DNA from: Firmicutes bacterium UBA6811
Lineage (GTDB): Bacteria; Bacillota; SHA-98; UBA4971
Length of the DNA stretch: 13,212 nucleotides
NCBI GenBank assembly: GCA_002452295.1
Contig: DKEX01000024.1
Coordinates: forward strand, 45,280 to 58,491
Reading direction: 5' to 3'
Shown piece by piece: positions 7,215 through 12,919 of the stretch (position 1 is the stretch's first letter; the number at the start of each line of letters is the position of its first letter). The position numbers were made by a program, and so were the translations under genes. The notes under the pieces are model-generated. The model was not told the DNA's origin. It did not search any database and saw only the letters and a list, made by a program, of their open reading frames with translations.

Positions 7215-7727
7215 ATGGTAAGTAGACTTACAAGAGAAGGTGATACCGGGAGGGACGACAGGGCGAGGTCGGGCCAGAAGGCGAAGGCCTATGCCCTGAG
7301 GCTGCTCGCGATGCAGGACCGCACCGCGAAGGAGCTCGAGGCGAAGCTGGAGAGGAAGGGCTTCCCGGAGGAGGTCATCGGCAAGATCCTCGAGGATATG
7401 ACGACCCTGGGCTACCTCAACGACGAGAGGCTGGCGCAGCGCTTTGCAGAGAACGGGGCCGAGGGCCGTGGGCTTGGCCCCCGCCGCGTACGCGCCGAGC
7501 TTGCCAGGCGAGGCGTGCCGGGAGACGTCATTGAGCAGGCGGTCTGCCGCGTGTACGAGGGTGACCGGGAAGGCGTCCTTGCCATCGCCCTGGCGCGCAA
7601 GTGGGTCGAGCGAAGGCAGGGGCTGGGCGACGAGGGCGTCGCGAGGCGAAGGCTTTACGGTTTTCTCGCGCGACGCGGGTTCTCGCCCGACGTTATCGAG
7701 AGAGCGCTTCGCGAGGCGCTCGACTGA
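7215..7727 (+). CDS. recX: regulatory protein RecX
   Basis: A 170-residue all-helical RecX, which binds the groove of RecA filaments and limits or modulates recombinase activity. The three-helix repeats are recognisable: ALRLLAMQDRTAKELEAKL, LNDERLAQRF...GLGPRRVRAELARRGV, and RRRLYGFLARRGFSPDVIERAL near the C-terminus. Length is normal. ATG 7215 is the only usable in-frame start before M33, yet no ribosome site precedes it: the 12 bases before it are AATTCTAAGAAC and before those lies the end of the structured RNA. The first codons contain a perfect small inverted repeat, GTAAGT-AG-ACTTAC. The inserted element probably displaced the native leader, so expression may be weak or altered. Confidence 0.93.
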   Translation: MVSRLTREGDTGRDDRARSGQKAKAYALRLLAMQDRTAKELEAKLERKGFPEEVIGKILEDMTTLGYLNDERLAQRFAENGAEGRGLGPRRVRAELARRGVPGDVIEQAVCRVYEGDREGVLAIALARKWVERRQGLGDEGVARRRLYGFLARRGFSPDVIERALREALD

Positions 7728-7729
7728 CC

Positions 7730-7773
7730 GGAGCCTCGCCGCTGCGGCGGGCTCGCTGGCGACGCCAGGCTCC
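7730..7773 (+). terminator. three-way-junction hairpin behind recX, possible terminator
   Basis: GGAGCCT (7730-7736) pairs perfectly with AGGCTCC (7767-7773) and encloses two smaller stems, CGCCG-CTG-CGGCG (7737-7749) and GGC-GAC-GCC (7758-7766). It starts two bases after the recX stop. No T-run follows, so it may act as an mRNA 3' end stabiliser rather than an intrinsic terminator. Confidence 0.4.
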
Positions 7774-7811
7774 GACAGCGGGGAGCGAGGCGGCCTTGTG
7801 CGCCGGTGCGC

Positions 7812-7842
7812 TGGTGCGATTGCGTTGGTGCTTGGTGCGATT
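7812..7842 (+). repeat. phased direct repeats before the rny promoter
   Basis: TGGTGCGATT occurs exactly at 7812-7821 and again at 7833-7842, 21 bases apart, i.e. two helical turns. Related CGGTGCG (7804-7810) and TGGTGCT (7826-7832) copies lie beside and between them. The second copy ends three bases before the -35 box, a position suited to a DNA-binding regulator. Confidence 0.55.
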
Positions 7843-7845
7843 TCC

Positions 7846-7874
7846 TTGACACTGAAAAGGGTAAAAGGTACAAT
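7846..7874 (+). promoter_or_regulatory. consensus SigA promoter for rny
   Basis: TTGACA (7846-7851), a 17-base spacer and TACAAT (7869-7874): a perfect -35, near-perfect -10 and ideal spacing in an otherwise GC-rich stretch. Transcription would start near 7881 and read into rny. It is the strongest promoter in the window. Confidence 0.85.
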
Positions 7875-7880
7875 AAGCGT

Positions 7881-8003
7881 GAATTTCGGTTCCGGCCGGA
7901 GATATGCTCCGGCACTAGACCTTACGATGACATCATAATGTGTCTTCCATCTAGTGGCCGAGTTCATGCTCGGCTTTGTTCATGATGAGGAGGTGAATCC
8001 GAT
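7881..8003 (+). other. structured 5' leader of rny with a short upstream frame
   Basis: Three consecutive hairpins fill the leader: GCCGGAG/CTCCGGC with a 5-base loop (7895-7913), CACTAGA/TCTAGTG (7913-7956, long loop), and GCCGAG/CTCGGC (7957-7974) followed by TTTGTT, like a weak attenuator. A very strong ribosome site AGGAGGTGA follows at 7988-7996. A 17-codon frame, MLGFVHDEEVNPILLES (7966-8019), overlaps the start of rny in another frame. No known riboswitch class is recognised. The layout would suit feedback control by RNase Y cleavage of its own leader, but that is inference. Confidence 0.5.
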
Positions 8004-9539
8004 ATTATTGGAGTCATAGTAGCAGTTGTCGTTTCAATCCTGGCTGGAGCCGCCCTCGGTTACCTGGCCAGGAAGACGCTGGCCGAGGCCAAGATCGAGT
8101 CCGCGGAGCTCGCCGCGAAGAGGATAGTGGAGGAGGCCGAGAAGGAGGCCGAGGCTGCAAAGAGGGAGATCCTGCTGGAGGCCAAGGAGGAGGCCCACCG
8201 GCTTCGCAACGAGATCGAGCAGGAGGAGCGGGCACGCCGGGCAGAACTCCAGCGCACCGAGAGGCGGCTTCTCCAGAAGGAGGAGAGCCTCGATAGGAAG
8301 CTGGAAACGCTCGAGCGCAAGGAGGACTCCATAACCAGAAAAGAGCGGGATCTCGAGGCGGCGAAGGAGGATCTCGCGAGGCTGCACGCAGAGCAGCGGG
8401 CCGAGCTCCAGCGGATATCCGGGCTATCGTCGGAGGAGGCGAAGACGCTTCTTCTAAAGGACATCGAGAACGAGATCCGTCATGAGGCTGCAGTGCTGAT
8501 AAGGGACATCGAGGCCCAGGCGAAGGAGGATGGGGACAGGCGGGCGCGGGAGATCGTGGCCGGCGCCATTCAGCGGTGCGCCGCAGACCACGTGGCTGAG
8601 ACCAGCGTGTCGGTGGTCTCTCTTCCCAGCGACGAGATGAAGGGCAGGATCATCGGGCGAGAGGGCAGGAACATCAGGGCTCTCGAGACGCTCACCGGAA
8701 TCGACCTGATCATCGATGATACCCCGGAGGCCGTCATCCTGTCCGGTTTCGACCCTGTGAGGCGGGAGATCGCCAAGGTTGCCCTGGAGAAGTTGATCTC
8801 TGACGGGCGTATACACCCCGCACGCATCGAAGAGATGGTGGAGAAGGCCCAGAAGGAGGTCGAGGCCATCATCAAGGAAGAAGGGGAGAGCGCTGCCATC
8901 GAGGCGGGGGTGCACGGTTTGCACCCCGAGATCATCCGCCTCCTTGGGAGGCTCAAGTTCAGATCGAGCTTCGGTCAGAACGTGCTCAAGCACTCCCTCG
9001 AGGTTGCCCACCTCGCAGCGGGCATGGCCGCCGAGCTTGGAGCTAACATCGCGGTGGCGAAACGGGCGGGCCTGCTCCACGACATCGGCAAGGCTGTCGA
9101 CCATGAGGTCGAGGGCCCCCATGTGCAGATAGGAGTTGACCTGGCACGGAAGTTCAGGGAATCGCCTGAGGTGATCCACGCCATCGCCACGCACCACGGA
9201 GATGAGGAGCCGAAAACCGTCGAAGCCGTCCTGGTGCAGGCGGCGGACGCGGTTTCGGCAGCCCGGCCCGGCGCAAGACGCGAGACCCTCGAGGCCTATA
9301 TCAGGCGCCTGACGAAGCTGGAGGAGGTCGCAGACTCCTTTGACGGGGTCGAGAAGGCCTACGCGATCCAGGCGGGTCGGGAGATCAGGATAATGGTGAA
9401 GCCCGAGAAGATCGATGATCTGTCGGCGGTTCGACTCGCGAGAGACATCGTGAAGAAGATCGAGGAAGAGCTCGAGTACCCCGGCCAGATCAAGGTGACC
9501 GTTATCCGCGAGACCCGCGTGGTTGACTACGCCAAGTGA
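8004..9539 (+). CDS. rny: ribonuclease Y
   Basis: RNase Y, the membrane-anchored endoribonuclease that initiates mRNA decay in many Bacillota. From ATT 8004 the frame encodes about 511 residues: a membrane helix (GVIVAVVVSILAGAALGYL), a long charged coiled coil (about 25-165), a KH RNA-binding domain with GRIIGREGRN (214-223), and an HD metal-dependent nuclease domain with LLHDIGKAVDHE (H359, D360), ending in VIRETRVVDYAK. The frame stays open back to a TGA at 7986-7988 and holds no ATG, GTG or TTG before the membrane helix; the first conventional start, GTG 8127, would remove the anchor. AGGAGG (7988-7993) sits 10 bases before ATT 8004. Either ATT is used, as in a few known genes, or one base is missing: a G between 8003 and 8004 would create ATG at the ideal distance. 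Identity is certain, the start is not. Confidence 0.92.
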   Translation: MIGVIVAVVVSILAGAALGYLARKTLAEAKIESAELAAKRIVEEAEKEAEAAKREILLEAKEEAHRLRNEIEQEERARRAELQRTERRLLQKEESLDRKLETLERKEDSITRKERDLEAAKEDLARLHAEQRAELQRISGLSSEEAKTLLLKDIENEIRHEAAVLIRDIEAQAKEDGDRRAREIVAGAIQRCAADHVAETSVSVVSLPSDEMKGRIIGREGRNIRALETLTGIDLIIDDTPEAVILSGFDPVRREIAKVALEKLISDGRIHPARIEEMVEKAQKEVEAIIKEEGESAAIEAGVHGLHPEIIRLLGRLKFRSSFGQNVLKHSLEVAHLAAGMAAELGANIAVAKRAGLLHDIGKAVDHEVEGPHVQIGVDLARKFRESPEVIHAIATHHGDEEPKTVEAVLVQAADAVSAARPGARRETLEAYIRRLTKLEEVADSFDGVEKAYAIQAGREIRIMVKPEKIDDLSAVRLARDIVKKIEEELEYPGQIKVTVIRETRVVDYAK

Positions 9540-9559
9540 TGTAACGGCCGCAGGGCAAA

Positions 9560-9585
9560 GGCAGGGTGGACGGGCCCACCCTGCC
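9560..9585 (+). terminator. hairpin terminator behind rny
   Basis: GGCAGGGTGG (9560-9569) and CCACCCTGCC (9576-9585) form a perfect 10-pair stem with a 6-base loop, 20 bases after the rny stop. The tail ATATCCTTCT is only moderately T-rich. It separates rny from the next, SigH-type promoter. Confidence 0.6.
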
Positions 9586-9608
9586 ATATCCTTCTGAAAA
9601 GGCCTCAA

Positions 9609-9635
9609 GCAGGAGTTTGGCTGCGAGCGGAGAAT
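9609..9635 (+). promoter_or_regulatory. SigH (Spo0H)-type promoter
   Basis: GCAGGAGTT (9609-9617), 11 bases, then GGAGAAT (9629-9635). The -10 matches RnnGAAT fully and the -35 differs from RnAGGAwWW at one base. It lies between a terminator hairpin and the gene at 9667, 31 bases before its start codon, so it would drive that gene and probably ymdB. Confidence 0.6.
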
Positions 9636-9666
9636 TCTGTGTAGGTGTTGAGGGAGGGTGGTCAAA

Positions 9667-10236
9667 GTGGCAGGGCGTGTTGCTGACTCTCATGCCGCCG
9701 ACGACGGCACCGCGAACAGCGTCAGCCTTCTTATCTCCATTCTTGTGCGCTACCCCGAGATAGCCACCGTGAACTTCGTCCCCCAGGGGAAAGTCCTCAG
9801 GTTCACGCTCATGGTGTCAGGGCCGGTTTCCGGGGACATCTGGGAGGCGTTCACGGGCGGCCTGCGTGAGAGGGTCGAGGCGTATGCTGCGCTGGTTCAC
9901 GGTATGTCTCCCACGCTACAGGTGGAGCGCCGCGACTACTCCGAGGTGTCGCTTGTCGAGATCTCCAGGGACGCCGCCACTCTGACCCAGGAGGAGATAT
10001 CGCTCATAATCGAGTTCGCCAGGGCGCAACTGGGGCCGTCGCTCATCACCGAGGGCCCGGTGGCCGATGTGGCGTTCGATGAGGACATCGTGTTCCAGGA
10101 CGAGATGATCGAGAATATGCTGGAGGATCTCAAGGAGACCATACAACACAGGAAGCTCATCGGTTTCCGCGAGGACGGGCGGGTGTTCGTTTTCAACAAG
10201 CAAAGCGAGAAGCAGAGCGAGCGCACGAGGTCGTGA
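9667..10236 (+). CDS. conserved-looking protein of unknown function between rny and ymdB
   Basis: I do not recognise a named family. The 189-residue product has no signal peptide or membrane helix and no metal or nucleotide motif that I can see. A mixed alpha/beta N-terminal half (SVSLLISILVRYPEIATVNFVPQG...) leads to an acidic, helical C-terminal half (LTQEEISLIIEFARAQLG...FDEDIVFQDEMIENMLEDLKE) and a closing strand-like GFREDGRVFVFNK with a charged tail. Codon usage matches the neighbours, so it is a real gene. The frame can begin at GTG 9658, but GGGAGG (9652-9657) abuts it; GTG 9667, nine bases on, is preferred. A SigH-type promoter directly upstream and the 67-base gap to ymdB suggest a stationary-phase or sporulation-related unit with ymdB. 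Confidence 0.8.
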   Translation: MAGRVADSHAADDGTANSVSLLISILVRYPEIATVNFVPQGKVLRFTLMVSGPVSGDIWEAFTGGLRERVEAYAALVHGMSPTLQVERRDYSEVSLVEISRDAATLTQEEISLIIEFARAQLGPSLITEGPVADVAFDEDIVFQDEMIENMLEDLKETIQHRKLIGFREDGRVFVFNKQSEKQSERTRS

Positions 10237-10303
10237 CGCTGCCACAGGCGACCACCCGACGAGAGACCTGGCGGAGGCGGAGGATAAATGAGGAGGACCG
10301 CCA

Positions 10304-11089
10304 GTGAACCTTCTGTTCATCGGCGATATCGTGGGAAAACCAGGGCGCAGGGCCTGTCGGCTTCTGCTCCCTGATCTTGTACAGGAGTTCCGCCCTGACG
10401 CCATCATCGCCAACGGGGAGAACGCGGCGGGAGGTTTTGGCCTCACCGCGGACACGGCGGACGAGATCCTCGCCTCCGGCGTGACGGTGATGACCACGGG
10501 CAACCACGTCTGGAACAAGAAGGAGTTTTACAAGGTCCTTGCCACCAGCGAGCGGGTCATCCGCCCGGCGAACTACCCGCCGGGTGCGCCCGGCAGGGGT
10601 GCGACGGTGGTCCATCTCGCGGGTGGCATGCGTCTTTGCGTGCTCAACCTTGCAGGGCGGGTGTTCATGGCACCCCTCGACTGCCCGTTTCGCACGGCCG
10701 ACCGGGTCCTCGAGGAGTTCTCCTCGAGGTGCGACCTGTTCGTTGTGGACTTCCACGCGGAGGCGACCTCGGAGAAGGTCGCCATGGGATGGTACCTCGA
10801 CGGGAGGGTCGCGTGCGTTGTCGGCACCCATACCCACGTTCAGACGGCCGACGAGAGGGTTCTGCCCTGCGGGACGGCGTACATCACCGACCTCGGGATG
10901 ACCGGCCCGGTCGACTCCGTGATCGGAGTGCGAAAGGACATAATCGTGGAGCGGTTTCTTGGCGGCCTGCCCGCCAGGTTCGAGACCGCATCGGGCCGGG
11001 CGCAGCTCTCGGGAGTGGCGGTGACGGTGGACGAGGCGACGGGGAAGGCGAAGGGGATCGAAAGGGTGCTTGTGACCGAGACCGCGTGA
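10304..11089 (+). CDS. ymdB: YmdB-family (TIGR00282) metallophosphoesterase
   Basis: A 261-residue cytosolic binuclear metallophosphoesterase. Metal ligands are visible as D8 in FIGDIVG, E39 and N40 in NGENAAGG, N67/H68 in TGNHVWNK, H151 in DFHAEATSEK, and H176/H178 in GTHTHVQTAD. Bacillus subtilis YmdB hydrolyses cyclic nucleotides in vitro and influences biofilm and motility decisions and RNA levels; the gene classically lies next to rny and spoVS, exactly as here. GTG 10304 stands seven bases after AGGAGG (10291-10296). Normal length, no anomaly. It closes a unit with a terminator just behind the stop. Confidence 0.95.
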   Translation: MNLLFIGDIVGKPGRRACRLLLPDLVQEFRPDAIIANGENAAGGFGLTADTADEILASGVTVMTTGNHVWNKKEFYKVLATSERVIRPANYPPGAPGRGATVVHLAGGMRLCVLNLAGRVFMAPLDCPFRTADRVLEEFSSRCDLFVVDFHAEATSEKVAMGWYLDGRVACVVGTHTHVQTADERVLPCGTAYITDLGMTGPVDSVIGVRKDIIVERFLGGLPARFETASGRAQLSGVAVTVDEATGKAKGIERVLVTETA

Positions 11090-11097
11090 TATGTGAT

Positions 11098-11131
11098 GGC
11101 CAGGCGGGAGGCGCGCCCGGCCCTGTTTTTT
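11098..11131 (+). terminator. intrinsic terminator behind ymdB
   Basis: GGCC-A-GGCG (11098-11106) pairs with CGCC-C-GGCC (11114-11122) with one mismatch, and CTG then six T (11126-11131) follow. Starting nine bases after the ymdB stop, it is the most classical rho-independent terminator in the window. Confidence 0.85.
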
Positions 11132-11152
11132 CGCAATGTGAACGCGCTCGCA

Positions 11153-11179
11153 GCAGGAATTGTGCCGCCCGCATACAAT
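11153..11179 (+). promoter_or_regulatory. SigH-type promoter of spoVS
   Basis: GCAGGAATT (11153-11161) is a perfect SigH -35 (RnAGGAwWW). After 11 bases comes ATACAAT (11173-11179), differing from RnnGAAT only at the G. No SigA -35 exists at the proper distance. spoVS is SigH-controlled in Bacillus subtilis, which supports the call. Confidence 0.7.
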
Positions 11180-11227
11180 TATTAACATCGCAGCAGGTAG
11201 TCCCAACCATGTCAGGAGGAATTATAC

Positions 11228-11488
11228 ATGGAAGTTCTCAAGGTGTCCTCGAAATCGAATCCGAACTCGGTGGCGGGCGCCCTGGCCGGCGCACTCAGGG
11301 AGCGGGGAATCGCCGAGGTGCAGGCCATAGGCGCCGCGGCACTCAACCAGGCGGTCAAGGCCGTCGCCATAGCTCGGGGCTTTGTGGCGCCCGGCGGGAT
11401 GGATCTGGTCATGATCCCCGCCTTCACTGACGTCCAGATCGACGGCGAGGAACGTACGGCCATCAAGCTCATAGTCCAGCCCAGGTGA
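11228..11488 (+). CDS. spoVS: stage V sporulation protein S
   Basis: An 86-residue SpoVS with the familiar opening MEVLKVSSKSNPNSVAGALAG and the core GIAEVQAIGAAALNQAVKAVAIARGFVAPGG-type sequence (residues about 27-57) ending in IKLIVQ. SpoVS is an Alba-like small protein that influences spore coat assembly and septation; related copies occur in many spore formers. ATG 11228 lies eight bases after AGGAGG (11214-11219). It sits alone between a terminator and a small GC hairpin with its own SigH-type promoter, so it is probably a single-gene transcript. The length is standard for the family. Confidence 0.97.
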   Translation: MEVLKVSSKSNPNSVAGALAGALRERGIAEVQAIGAAALNQAVKAVAIARGFVAPGGMDLVMIPAFTDVQIDGEERTAIKLIVQPR

Positions 11489-11495
11489 GGAGCTA

Positions 11496-11513
11496 CCCGG
11501 CCGTCGGGCCGGG
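11496..11513 (+). terminator. GC hairpin behind spoVS
   Basis: CCCGGCC (11496-11502) and GGCCGGG (11507-11513) form a perfect 7-pair stem with a GTCG loop, starting eight bases after the spoVS stop. There is no T-run, so termination strength is uncertain. Confidence 0.45.
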
Positions 11514-11563
11514 CCGCCACCCACACCTCGGGCCAGGCCATGGCCGCCGCTGCTAGAAGCGGA

Positions 11564-11569
11564 TATAAT
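11564..11569 (+). promoter_or_regulatory. SigA -10 element before the acetyltransferase gene
   Basis: A perfect TATAAT in GC-rich surroundings. The -35 at the right distance is poor (TGGCCG at 11541-11546, 17-base spacer). Transcription would begin near 11576, which excludes the in-frame ATGs at 11540 and 11573 as translation starts on that transcript. Confidence 0.5.
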
Positions 11570-11653
11570 TACATGAAGGTATTGGCCCCGCGCGGTCGAA
11601 CTTCTTCTGCGACAGGTGGGGAGGTGAAGGACAGGAATAGGGGTGTCGCGCAA

Positions 11654-12196
11654 GTGATCGAAGGAGCGAAAGTGGCGCTTCGCCCGCTGGGCGAGAAAGA
11701 CCTGGAAACCGTATGCAGATGGGACTCGGACTACCACATCGCGGCAGTGCCCGGACCAGATGACCGGCGCCTCGATAATCGCAAGGACTACGAGAGGGTC
11801 CTACGATCCAGGACGGCGAGGATGTTCGCCATCGAAGATGCCGACGGGTCGCTCATCGGTGAGATCGGCCTGGTGGAGATAAGCTGGCGCAAGGGCGAGG
11901 CGGAGCTCGTTGTGCGGATCGGAGACGAAAAGCACAGAGGCAGGGGCTACGGGCATGACGCGATAGCCTGCCTCCTTGAGCACGTGTTCAACCACACGAA
12001 GCTGGGCCGGGTTTACCTGCGTGTGTTCGCGGAGAACACCCCTGCCCTCAGGTGTTTCGAGAAGTGCGGTTTCCGCAAGGAATGGGTGATGACCCGCAAG
12101 CCGGAGGAGGGCGGCCCCCCGAGGAAGGTCATCCTGATGGCGCTCGAAAGGGAGGATTTCCTCAAGGGGGGCGAGCGGTGCCCCGCGGCGTCGTAG
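11654..12196 (+). CDS. GNAT-family N-acetyltransferase
   Basis: A 180-residue acetyltransferase of the GNAT fold, RimJ/RimL-like type, transferring acetyl from acetyl-CoA to an amine; the substrate is unknown. Visible features are the opening IEGAKVALRPLGEKDLETV, the strand before the cofactor loop (AELVVRIG), the acetyl-CoA pyrophosphate loop HRGRGYGHDA (94-102), and the closing V-ENTPALRCFEKCGFRKE block (125-143). The start is open: the frame extends to ATG 11540, with ATG 11573, GTG 11624 and GTG 11654 inside it. GTG 11654 gives the usual family start (MIEGAKVALRP), follows AGGGG at ten bases and lies behind the predicted transcription start, so I use it. GTG 11624, overlapped by GGGGAGGTGA, remains possible. 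The gene appears to be its own unit. Confidence 0.85.
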   Translation: MIEGAKVALRPLGEKDLETVCRWDSDYHIAAVPGPDDRRLDNRKDYERVLRSRTARMFAIEDADGSLIGEIGLVEISWRKGEAELVVRIGDEKHRGRGYGHDAIACLLEHVFNHTKLGRVYLRVFAENTPALRCFEKCGFRKEWVMTRKPEEGGPPRKVILMALEREDFLKGGERCPAAS

Positions 12197-12220
12197 CCCC
12201 CAATCGGATCTGGGTCTGGA

Positions 12221-12268
12221 GGCCCCGGCATCTGTGCCGGGGCCATTCTTGTGCCGTCTGGAGACGGC
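12221..12268 (+). terminator. tandem terminator-like hairpins behind the acetyltransferase gene
   Basis: GGCCCCGGC/GCCGGGGCC (12221-12244) is a perfect 9-pair stem with a 6-base loop followed by ATTCTT. GCCGTC-TGGA-GACGGC (12253-12268) is a second perfect stem directly after. Together they isolate the upstream gene from mraZ. The rest of the gap, 12269-12395, holds only a small CCGG-TTTTC-CCGG stem. Confidence 0.65.
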
Positions 12269-12395
12269 ATCGTCACATCAGCTTGCCGGTTTTCCCGGTT
12301 CTTGTGGCATCATCATGAGGTCATTTCCTGTTGTCGCTTGCTCCGCCCCACGGCCCGCAAGCCCCGCGAATTCGAGAAAAAAGTTTCACCGGAAA

Positions 12396-12422
12396 GAAGG
12401 AATTCTACCCGTGATATAGAAG
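12396..12422 (+). promoter_or_regulatory. SigH-like promoter for mraZ
   Basis: GAAGGAATT (12396-12404) is a perfect SigH -35. After exactly 11 bases ATAGAAG (12416-12422) matches RnnGAAT at six of seven positions. Transcription would start near 12429, just before the mraZ ribosome site. SigH promoters in the cell-division region are known in Bacillus subtilis (ftsAZ), which makes this plausible. Confidence 0.55.
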
Positions 12423-12460
12423 AAAGATGTTACCATTGTGGGGAGAAGTGGGGGAAAGTG

Positions 12461-12919
12461 GTGGCAACGGCGCCCCCGGTGTTTATCGGGACATACGACC
12501 ACGCTGTGGACGACAAGGGCCGCCTCGCCATCCCGGCGAAGTTCCGGGACGGCCTGGGCCAGCGGTTTTACGCCACAAAGGGGCTCGACAGGTGCCTGTT
12601 CCTGTTCCCTGAATCGGAGTGGCAGAAGCAGCAAGCCCAGCTTGCGTCCCTGCCCCTCACCATGCGGGATGCCCGTGCCTATAGCAGGCTGTTCTTCGCG
12701 GGGGCGTGCGAGTGCGAGCTGGACAAGCAGGGGCGCATCAACATCCCATCCCACCTTCGTGAATACGCCGGGCTTGCGAAAGACACGGTGGTCATCGGCG
12801 TGATGAGCCGGGTCGAGGTCTGGAGCCGGGAGGCATGGTCCGAGTACTCCGGAAAAGCAGAGGAATCCTATGAGGAGATAGCCGAGAAGCTTGTCTCGGG
12901 CGGTGGCACTGTGGAATGA
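12461..12919 (+). CDS. mraZ: transcriptional regulator MraZ
   Basis: MraZ, a ring-forming DNA-binding protein with a duplicated AbrB-like fold that controls the division and cell-wall (dcw) cluster it heads. Both repeats show the DxxxR signature: VDDKGRLAIP (17-25) and LDKQGRINIP (87-96). With GTG 12461 the protein has 152 residues; the family is usually about 143. The start needs judgement: GTG 12479 gives the common VFIGTYDH opening but has no ribosome site, whereas GTG 12461 (or 12458) follows a GGGGG run at a good distance, so I chose 12461. Codons of this frame further upstream (back to 12251) cross terminator hairpins and are not coding. The stop overlaps the start of rsmH by four bases (ATGA), indicating coupling. 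Confidence 0.93.
   Translation: MATAPPVFIGTYDHAVDDKGRLAIPAKFRDGLGQRFYATKGLDRCLFLFPESEWQKQQAQLASLPLTMRDARAYSRLFFAGACECELDKQGRINIPSHLREYAGLAKDTVVIGVMSRVEVWSREAWSEYSGKAEESYEEIAEKLVSGGGTVE

Noticed and set aside
7966..8019. Independent small protein MLGFVHDEEVNPILLES
   Set aside because: No ribosome site before its ATG and it overlaps the rny start; treated as a possible leader frame only.
8454..9665. 403-codon minus-strand frame
   Set aside because: It is a mirror frame of rny with no motif of its own.
10193..11206. 337-codon minus-strand frame
   Set aside because: It is antisense to ymdB, whose metal ligands are all in the plus frame.
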